Assembly (NCBI GenBank): GCA_046327755.1
Contig: JAXLXW010000002.1
Location: 62,001-126,000 of the forward strand
DNA: 64,000 bases
From: SCN-70-22 sp046327755
GTDB taxonomy: Bacteria > Gemmatimonadota > Gemmatimonadetes > Gemmatimonadales > Gemmatimonadaceae
Direction: 5' to 3'
Shown here: positions 59,601 through 64,000 of the stretch, piece after piece
Layout of the letters: each line of letters begins with the position of its first letter
How positions within the stretch are numbered: position 1 is the first letter of the stretch
The notes under the pieces: model-generated
The model's input: the letters and a program-made list of their open reading frames with translations, nothing else
Databases searched by the model: none
What the model was told of the DNA's origin: nothing
Made by a program: the position numbers and the translations under genes

Positions 59601-60148
59601 AGGGGAGCATGACGCTGGGGGTGGTCGTCACCGCGGTGAAGCGGCAGGTCTCGAAGAAGTCCGGGGCCGAGTTCGCCCGGTTGACAGTGGAGGATTTTTC
59701 GGGATCTTCGGAGCTTCTGGTATTTCCGGAAGCCTGGGCCGCCCTTTCGGACCGGGTGAAGACCGACATCCCCCTTTTGGTGAAGGGGGGGTATTCCAAG
59801 CGGGACCAGGGGGCCGACAACCCGACCTTCATCGTCGAGTCGGTCCAGCGGTTCGAGGAGTTGCGGGTGGCGGGGCAGGTCGGGGTAGAGCTGGACCTGG
59901 GCGACGGGCGGCGGGAGACGGGGGACGGGAGTTCGTTGTCGCCGGATCTCATGAAGGACGTGCGGATCGTCGCGGAGTCGCATCCCGGCTCCGCTCCGCT
60001 CGAAGTTCGATACACAGACGCCAAGGGAACGCCGTCGCGACTGCGATCGCGGTCCATCAAGATCGCCGCGAACAGTGCGGCACTCGGTGAACTGCGCGCA
60101 TTGCTTGGCCAGGACCGCGTGCGCCTCGTGCGCGTCGGAGGGCAATAA
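56627..60148 (+). CDS. dnaE: DNA polymerase III alpha subunit
   Basis: This 1,173-residue replicative polymerase has an N-terminal PHP domain (VHLHCHSEFSLLDGANR, then AITDHGNLHAAWEF), the family 'palm' with GPGRGSAAGSLVAYALRIT near 360 and the catalytic PDIDVDFCFERRGEVIEYV near 393. SHSVAYSVVSYHTAWLKCH lies near 760. The C-terminal OB fold follows (MTLGVVVTAVKRQVSKKSG, then LTVEDFSGSSELLVFPEAW). MSFVHLHCHS (ATG 56627) is the standard start. Two short insertions, near residues 925-935 (TGDGGRETGG) and 1092-1101 (GDGRRETGDG), are encoded by the dispersed GACGGGA repeat and flank the OB-fold region. Confidence 0.98.
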   Translation: MSFVHLHCHSEFSLLDGANRIEDLIKRAQEFEQPALAITDHGNLHAAWEFQEKAKKAKVKPIIGMEAYVAPGDRRLKARPGPGMKPYYHLVLLARDIVGYRNLVKLSSLAYTEGFYTRPRVDRELLAQYSEGIIVSSACMAGEIAVNLEKGDWDGARATAAWYAETFKDRYYLEVQAHDSGGQAKLNGQVLQLAKEVGLPVIATNDAHFLKASDHDAHDILLCIGLGKDRDDKDRMKYDEGLYFKSAPEMAERFPANPEVLTNTLAIADQCDVVFSKKYHVPSFPLPASVASEADLLVQLATDGAKVRYGAPLPPHVQERLDYELGVITKTGYSGYFLITYDFIKAARDRGIPVGPGRGSAAGSLVAYALRITDVCPLKYDLLFERFLNPERVSMPDIDVDFCFERRGEVIEYVREKYGKDAVGQIVTFGTMKSRAAVKDVGRVLGFTPAETDALAKLIPNQPNFSLTVGEAIEKVPEVKKFYDTDERYTTLLDYAVALEGLSRHTGVHAAGVVIAPGPLDDYVPICTQSSKGAGAGSEETVIVTQYDMTCLEKAGMLKMDFLGLTTLTVIHDALQNIAARGKSVPNLDEIPDNDPETYRMLRMGRTVGVFQFESPLATDMLRSMRCDRFDDLVASNALMRPGPLDAGMHKVYQRRKRGEEPVVYALPELEPILEPTYGVITYQEQVMRIAQVLAGISLAEADVLRKAVGKKDAELIKIELGKFVEKSLERGYDKRIIEDLAAQIETFGRYGFNKSHSVAYSVVSYHTAWLKCHFPAEFMAAVLSSSIGDTDSVVKFINEARELGIEVLAPDVNESGYKFTVVGDKRIRFGLGAVRNVGKTAIDSILGARADGPFASIFDLCERIDLRMCNKRVFEALIHSGALDSLGGHRGQYLAILDAALQEASLKQAEKATGQGSLFGDLLGGTGDGGRETGGHQLTLPNVAQLSESERLTQEKGILGFYISGHPLEPYRAECELFTSANVSQLGTWQEGSMTLGVVVTAVKRQVSKKSGAEFARLTVEDFSGSSELLVFPEAWAALSDRVKTDIPLLVKGGYSKRDQGADNPTFIVESVQRFEELRVAGQVGVELDLGDGRRETGDGSSLSPDLMKDVRIVAESHPGSAPLEVRYTDAKGTPSRLRSRSIKIAANSAALGELRALLGQDRVRLVRVGGQ
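59401..59434 (+). repeat. GACGGGA tandem array inside dnaE (first copy)
   Basis: Units GACGGGA, GACGGGG, GACGGGA and GACGGGG in the coding strand, read in a frame that gives T-G-D-G-G-R-E-T-G. Located between the polymerase core and the OB fold. Confidence 0.85.
59902..59931 (+). repeat. GACGGGA tandem array inside dnaE (second copy)
   Basis: GACGGGC-GGCGGGA-GACGGGG-GACGGGA, in a frame that gives D-G-R-R-E-T-G-D-G. Located after the OB fold, near the C-terminus. Confidence 0.85.
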
Positions 60149-61117
60149 ATGGCTGGCACACCGACCATGGAGTTCGAGCGTCCCATCTTCGAACTCGAGA
60201 AGCAGATCGACGAACTGAAGCGGATGGCGGGCGACCAGCAGCTCAGCGTCGACGCCGACCTCAAGCCGCTGGAGCGCAAGCTCACGGACCTCCGGCAGGA
60301 GGTCTACCGCAACCTCTCCCCGCTGCAGCGCCTGCAGGTCGCGCGCTCGAGCAAGCGCCCGTTCACGCTCGACTACGTGCGGCTCTGCTTCACCGATTTT
60401 GTCGAGTTGCACGGTGATCGCGCCTTCCGCGAAGACGCAGCGATCGTGGGCGGGTGGGCCCGACTCGATGGCGAGACCGTGATGATCATCGGGCACCAGC
60501 GCGGGCGCGACACCAAGGAGAACCTGAAGCGCAATTTCGGGATGCCGCACCCCGAGGGCTATCGCAAGGCGCTCCGCCTGATGAAGCTGGCCGAGAAGTT
60601 CCACGTCCCGGTCTTCACCTTCATCGACACGCCGGGAGCGTGGGCCGGGCTCGGCGCCGAGGAACGAGGGCAGGCGGAAGCAATCGCCCGGAACCTGTTC
60701 GAGATGAGCAACCTCGAGGTCCCGATCATCGCGACGGTGATCGGCGAAGGGGGCTCCGGTGGGGCGCTGGCGTTAGGCGTGGCCGATCGCGTCCTGATGA
60801 TGGAGAACGCCGTCTACTCGGTGATCACCGTCGAGGGGTGCGCGGCGATCCTGTGGAAGGACGGCAAGTCGCCGGAGATGCGCGAGAAGGCGGCCGGCGC
60901 CCTCAAGATCACGGCGCAGGACCTCCAGGAACTCGGCGTGATCGACGAGATCGTCCCCGAGCCGCTGGGCGGCGCACACGCCAACCACGAGGTGGCCGCC
61001 GCCTCGCTGCAGGAGGCGCTGATCAAGCACTACGAGGAGCTGCGGCGGTACAAGCCGGAGAAGCTGGTGCGGAAGCGGCGGGAGAAGTTCCTGAAGATGG
61101 GGAAGTTTTCGGAGTAG
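60149..61117 (+). CDS. accA: acetyl-CoA carboxylase carboxyltransferase alpha subunit
   Basis: This 322-residue AccA of the carboxyltransferase (with AccD) makes malonyl-CoA for fatty acid synthesis. Features: FELEKQIDELKRMAGD at the N-terminus, FTDFVELHGDRAFREDAAIVGG near 80, GRDTKENLKRNFGMPHPEGYRKALRLMKLAEKF near 117, FTFIDTPGAWAGLGAEERGQ near 158 and GEGGSGGALALGVADRVLMM near 200. The length fits the family. The ATG follows the dnaE stop with no gap (TAA-ATG), and dnaE-accA adjacency is conserved in many proteobacteria, which argues for co-expression. Confidence 0.98.
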   Translation: MAGTPTMEFERPIFELEKQIDELKRMAGDQQLSVDADLKPLERKLTDLRQEVYRNLSPLQRLQVARSSKRPFTLDYVRLCFTDFVELHGDRAFREDAAIVGGWARLDGETVMIIGHQRGRDTKENLKRNFGMPHPEGYRKALRLMKLAEKFHVPVFTFIDTPGAWAGLGAEERGQAEAIARNLFEMSNLEVPIIATVIGEGGSGGALALGVADRVLMMENAVYSVITVEGCAAILWKDGKSPEMREKAAGALKITAQDLQELGVIDEIVPEPLGGAHANHEVAAASLQEALIKHYEELRRYKPEKLVRKRREKFLKMGKFSE

Positions 61118-61162
61118 AAGACGAGAGGACGAGAAGACGGGAAGACGGGAAGACGAGAGGGG
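61118..61162 (+). repeat. GACGAGAG/GACGGGAA array after accA
   Basis: About six purine-rich units start right at the accA stop codon. Together with the pyrimidine array at 61298-61335 they form a large inverted pair around a 135-nt stretch holding an extended -10-like promoter. Confidence 0.85.
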
Positions 61163-61270
61163 CGTTCGCGCGGCGAGTGCGGACGCCCCTCGGCGTTGAG
61201 GGCGACTCGCTGACAGCAGGTGGAGATGCCACCGGCGGACCCGCCCCCACCTCCCCGACCTGCATCTCCC

Positions 61271-61279
61271 TGTTATAGT
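61271..61279 (+). promoter_or_regulatory. extended -10 promoter candidate for ricT
   Basis: TGT-TATAGT (TG extended -10) at 61271-61279, about 60 nt before the ricT ATG (61339). It lies between the two repeat arrays. No matching -35 element was found. Confidence 0.4.
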
Positions 61280-61297
61280 TCGACTTATGGCGCACTT

Positions 61298-61335
61298 CCT
61301 CGTCCTCTCGTCCTCTCGTCTTCTCGTCTTCTCGA
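61298..61335 (+). repeat. CTCGTCCT/CTCGTCTT array before ricT
   Basis: Five pyrimidine-rich octamer units end 4 nt before the ricT start codon. Confidence 0.85.
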
Positions 61336-61338
61336 GCC

Positions 61339-62721
61339 ATGCCTTTGCTCGTTGAAGTCGCCTTCAAGGGAAACCGAAAGGAATTCTTTCACTGGAACGG
61401 TGACGAACCGCTCCCGGTGAAGGCGGCCGTCATCGTCGAGGCGGACCGGGGGGAAGACCTGGGCTTCATCTACGCCACGGGGGAGCTGGCCGAGAAGCGC
61501 GTGGTCGCGGTGGCGCACAAGCCGACGGAAGAGGAGCCGGTCTCGAGGGAGGTGCGCCGGCTCGCGACGCCGGACGAACTCAAGCGCGTGGCCGAACTGC
61601 GCGAGCAGGACGAGGTCGCCCGCCGGAAGGCGATCGAGCGCGTGAAGGCGAACAGCCTCGTGATGAAGCTGACGGACGCCGAGTGGCGGTGGGACCGTCG
61701 CAAGCTCACGATCTATTTCACCGCCGACAAGCGCGTCGACTTCCGGAACCTGGTGCGGGAGCTGGCGGCAATGTTCCGCACGCGCATCGAGCTCAAGCAG
61801 ATCGGGGTGCGCGACGAGGCCAAGCGGCTGGGTGGGATCGGGCGCTGCGGGCGCGAGTACTGCTCCGCCTCCTGGCTCCCGGAGCTCCGCCCCGTCAACC
61901 TTGGCGTCGCGAAGGACCAGCGCCTCTCGCTCAACCCCACGCAGATCTCGGGGGCGTGCGGGCGTCTCATGTGCTGCCTGCGCTACGAGCACGACTTCTA
62001 CGTGCAGCAGCGCAAGCGCTTTCCCAAAGAGGGAAAGATCATCGAGACGTCGAAGGGCGAGGAGAAGGTCATCTCGAACGACATCTTCCGCGAGCGGGTG
62101 ACGCTGCGTGCACCTGACGGGGAGCTGCGGATCGTCCCGCTGGCCGAGTTGCGGCGTGAGTGGAAGAACCCGCCGGCGGGAACGCAGGGGCTCGACGAGG
62201 AGGCGACGCCGTTTCCGTACGAGTCGGTGCCGGAGGAAGTGCTGCGGCTGCAGGACACGAGCGAAATGCCCGCCTGGCGCCCGGGGGTCGATCCTGCGCT
62301 GCCGCGCGGGCTGCCGGTCTTTCCGGGGGAGACGCGGGAGGCTGCCCCCACTCGGCAGGAGCGCAGCGAGCGCCCGCGGCGTGACCGTGGCGAGCGAAAC
62401 GAGCGGCCATCGCGTGAGCCATCGCGTGAGCCATCGCGTGAGCCATCGCGTGGCCAGACGCGCGAGCGCCCGAGCCGAGAGGCGCGACCGCCAAACCCGC
62501 GAGACGTTCCGCCTCCCGCCTCCGGCACGGACGAGGGGGATGAGGGCGAGGCGCCAGACGACGAGACGTCTCCGGCAGATGCAACGTCCGGCGAGCAGGG
62601 CGACGCGCGCGGTGGAGAGGAGCGCCGCATGCGGCGCCGGCGCGGTCGTCGGGGCGGGCGCCGCTCGCGCGGCGGTGGACGTGAACCCAATTCGGATCCA
62701 GGACCAGGAGACGGCGCGTGA
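61339..62721 (+). CDS. ricT: PSP1-domain protein (RicT/YaaT-like) with basic disordered tail
   Basis: This 460-residue protein has an N-terminal PSP1 domain of about 270 residues. Cys motifs are GRCGREYCSASW near residue 170 and SGACGRLMCCLRYEHDFY near 204, as in RicT/YaaT, which with RicA and RicF supports mRNA processing and cell-differentiation control in Bacillus. In this clade the partner proteins are not in view. The last 130 residues are disordered and rich in Arg/Glu/Pro/Ser with a tandem 'S-R-E-P' block. ATG 61339 follows a repeat array. The stop overlaps metG as GTGA. Confidence 0.9.
   Translation: MPLLVEVAFKGNRKEFFHWNGDEPLPVKAAVIVEADRGEDLGFIYATGELAEKRVVAVAHKPTEEEPVSREVRRLATPDELKRVAELREQDEVARRKAIERVKANSLVMKLTDAEWRWDRRKLTIYFTADKRVDFRNLVRELAAMFRTRIELKQIGVRDEAKRLGGIGRCGREYCSASWLPELRPVNLGVAKDQRLSLNPTQISGACGRLMCCLRYEHDFYVQQRKRFPKEGKIIETSKGEEKVISNDIFRERVTLRAPDGELRIVPLAELRREWKNPPAGTQGLDEEATPFPYESVPEEVLRLQDTSEMPAWRPGVDPALPRGLPVFPGETREAAPTRQERSERPRRDRGERNERPSREPSREPSREPSRGQTRERPSREARPPNPRDVPPPASGTDEGDEGEAPDDETSPADATSGEQGDARGGEERRMRRRRGRRGGRRSRGGGREPNSDPGPGDGA
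62408..62452 (+). repeat. 12-bp tandem repeat in the ricT tail
   Basis: About four copies of CATCGCGTGAGC in frame, encoding repeated S-R-E-P. It lies in the disordered tail. Confidence 0.85.
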
Positions 62722-64000
62722 GCCGATTCTACATCACGACGGCCATCGACTACGCCAACGGCGACCCGCACCTCGGGCACGCCTTCGAGAAGATCGGCAC
62801 CGACGTCATTGCGCGATACATGCGGCTGGCGGGGAAGGACGTTCACTTCCTCACCGGGATGGACGAGCACGGCCAAAAGGTCGCGCAGACCGCCGCCGAG
62901 CGCGGGGTGACCCCGCAGGAGTTCGTCGACGGGATCGCGGCGCGCTTCCAGGCGATGTGGGCGCGGCTCTCCATCTCCTACGACCAGTTCATCCGGACGA
63001 CCGACGCCGCGCACAAGGCGGGGGTGCGGGCGCTCATCAAGCGCATCCATGAGGCCTCCCCCGACGACTACTACGAGAAGTCGTACGAGGGGTGGTACTG
63101 CGTGGGGTGCGAGCTGTTCAAGCGCGACGCCGAGATCGTGGACGGGAAGTGCATCGTGCACCCCACCCGCGAGCTGCAATGGACGCAGGAGCGCAACTGG
63201 TTCTTCCGGCTCTCGAAGTACGAGGGGTTCCTGAAGCGCCTGTTCGCCGAGCGTCCGGACTTCCTGCAGCCGGAGTCGCGCCGAAACGAGATCCTCTCGC
63301 TCGTCGACCAGGGGCTCGAGGATATCTCGATCACGCGCTCTCGCCTCTCATGGGCAATCCCCTTCCCCATCCCCACGTCCGACGGCGTCCCGCAGGGGAC
63401 GTGGGTCTGGTTCGACGCCCTCCCGAACTACCTCACCGCGACCGGCTATCCGGACAAGGGGTGGCGTGAGCGCTGGCCGGCCGACTATCACGTGATCGGG
63501 AAGGACATCACGCGCCTGCACGCGGTGGTGTGGCCCGCGATGCTCCAGGCGGCGGAGATCCCGCTCCATCGCCATGTGTGGGCACACGGCTTCGTGAACC
63601 TCGGCGGCGAGCGCTTCTCCAAGTCGGCCGGCGTGAAGCTCGAGCTGGGCGAGGCCATCGACCGCTTCGGCCCGGACGCCTTCCGCTACTTCCTGATGCG
63701 CGAGGTGCCGTTCGACGCGGACGGCAACTTCTCGTGGGAACGCTTCGAGGAGCGCTACAACGCCGACCTCGCCAACGCGTGGGGAAACCTCGCATCGCGC
63801 ACGATCTCGATGATCGAGAAGTACTGCGACAGCGTGGTCCCGCCGGCCCCGTCGACGACGCTGGACGAAGGAGACGCCGCCGACATCGCCGAGTATCACG
63901 CCGCGATGGACGGGTCCAACGGCTTCCTCCTGCACGACGGCCTCAAGGCGGTCTGGCAGTCGGTGGCGCGCGGCAACGAGTTCGTCGACCGGCAGGCGCC
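62718..64000 (+). CDS. metG: methionyl-tRNA synthetase (5' two thirds; continues beyond right edge)
   Basis: This class I aminoacyl-tRNA synthetase joins methionine to tRNA(Met). 427 codons are visible. It shows YITTAIDYANGDPHLGHAFE near residue 4 (D-P-H-L-G-H is the HIGH motif), FLTGMDEHGQKVAQTA near 44, WTQERNWFFRLSKY near 155, NLGGERFSKSAGV near 298 (F-S-K-S as KMSKS) and FDADGNFSWERFEERYNADLANAWGNL near 333. The zinc region includes GWYCVGCELF near 126, a shorter form than the four-Cys type. The GTG start at 62718 overlaps the ricT stop as GTGA. The C-terminal part is outside. Confidence 0.96.
   Translation, partial: MSRFYITTAIDYANGDPHLGHAFEKIGTDVIARYMRLAGKDVHFLTGMDEHGQKVAQTAAERGVTPQEFVDGIAARFQAMWARLSISYDQFIRTTDAAHKAGVRALIKRIHEASPDDYYEKSYEGWYCVGCELFKRDAEIVDGKCIVHPTRELQWTQERNWFFRLSKYEGFLKRLFAERPDFLQPESRRNEILSLVDQGLEDISITRSRLSWAIPFPIPTSDGVPQGTWVWFDALPNYLTATGYPDKGWRERWPADYHVIGKDITRLHAVVWPAMLQAAEIPLHRHVWAHGFVNLGGERFSKSAGVKLELGEAIDRFGPDAFRYFLMREVPFDADGNFSWERFEERYNADLANAWGNLASRTISMIEKYCDSVVPPAPSTTLDEGDAADIAEYHAAMDGSNGFLLHDGLKAVWQSVARGNEFVDRQA

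Noticed and set aside
62404..62460. Tandem repeat in ricT as a CRISPR-like array
   Set aside because: Units are 12 bp, contiguous and in frame, with no spacers; it is a coding repeat.
1..64000. Horizontally transferred island or defence locus
   Set aside because: The HerA-NurA-like pair is the only element reminiscent of defence systems; base composition is even, and no integrase, transposase, tRNA-end repeat or toxin-antitoxin pair was found.
1..64000. tRNA or rRNA genes
   Set aside because: No cloverleaf with conserved TTC-type arm and no rRNA-like segment was recognised by eye; a covariance-model search would be decisive.

Overview
The window is about 68% GC, densely coded on both strands, and reads as a chromosomal segment of a Gram-negative, diderm bacterium, most likely a member of the Gemmatimonadota. 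This placement is an inference. It rests on the mixture of lipoproteins with Ig-like repeats, a type IV pilin cluster, the DUF3108 / M28 lipoprotein content and the general codon style; no rRNA or other phylogenetic marker was searched. No tRNA, rRNA, CRISPR array, prophage or insertion sequence was recognised. Nearly all genes look like core chromosomal genes.

Layout. 1-4.1 kb (minus): the start of an exported protein that runs off the left edge, a HerA-type DNA translocase ATPase, a NurA-like nuclease partner, a stand-alone Lrp/AsnC effector (RAM) domain and a small DUF2283-like protein. 4.2-8.1 kb: a class I aminotransferase, a degenerate DEAD-box protein with a DbpA-type RNA-binding domain and an Arg/Gly/Asp-rich tail, and thymidine kinase. 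8.2-12.6 kb (minus): a four-gene minor-pilin operon (FimT/GspH, PilV, PilW and PilX types), with a divergent AraC-type regulator at 12.9 kb. 13.8-19.7 kb: folE, coaE, gcvH, gcvP and an octanoyl/lipoate transferase of LipM type. 19.8-25.4 kb: a four-gene peptide-type ABC importer without its binding protein, followed by a POT-family proton/peptide symporter. 25.5-32.8 kb: an Omp85-like outer-membrane barrel protein, a coiled-coil protein, an unknown protein, two glycosyltransferases, a DUF3108 protein and a protein resembling deoxyhypusine synthase. 32.9-34.9 kb: an M28 peptidase lipoprotein and a small membrane protein. 35-46.9 kb: an FAD oxidoreductase (ThiO-like), lipA, pdhA, pdhB, pdhC, a 1,199-residue repeat/zincin lipoprotein, lpdA and lipB; this is a lipoate and pyruvate-dehydrogenase district. 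47-52.5 kb: two small lipoproteins and a 1,148-residue BIG2-type lipoprotein. 53-64 kb: a UvrD/PcrA helicase, a membrane-anchored aminopeptidase, dnaE, accA, ricT and the 5' two thirds of metG.

How the genes fit together. Two lipoyl-dependent complexes (glycine cleavage and pyruvate dehydrogenase) lie in the same window as a lipoyl synthase and two different octanoyltransferases. The ABC importer and the POT carrier form a peptide-uptake block. dnaE-accA-ricT-metG is a housekeeping run with zero-gap or 4-nt overlapping junctions.

The most unusual content is not a single gene. Two related purine-rich tandem repeats (7-mer GACGGGA and 8-mer GACGAGAA) recur at about 15 places. They sit mainly at gene borders, often as inverted pairs, and several copies lie inside reading frames (dnaE twice, pdhC twice, the ends of lipB and of the deoxyhypusine-synthase-like gene). 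In addition, the octamer CGTTAGGC is strongly over-represented, usually reading nCG-TTA-GGC in frame.
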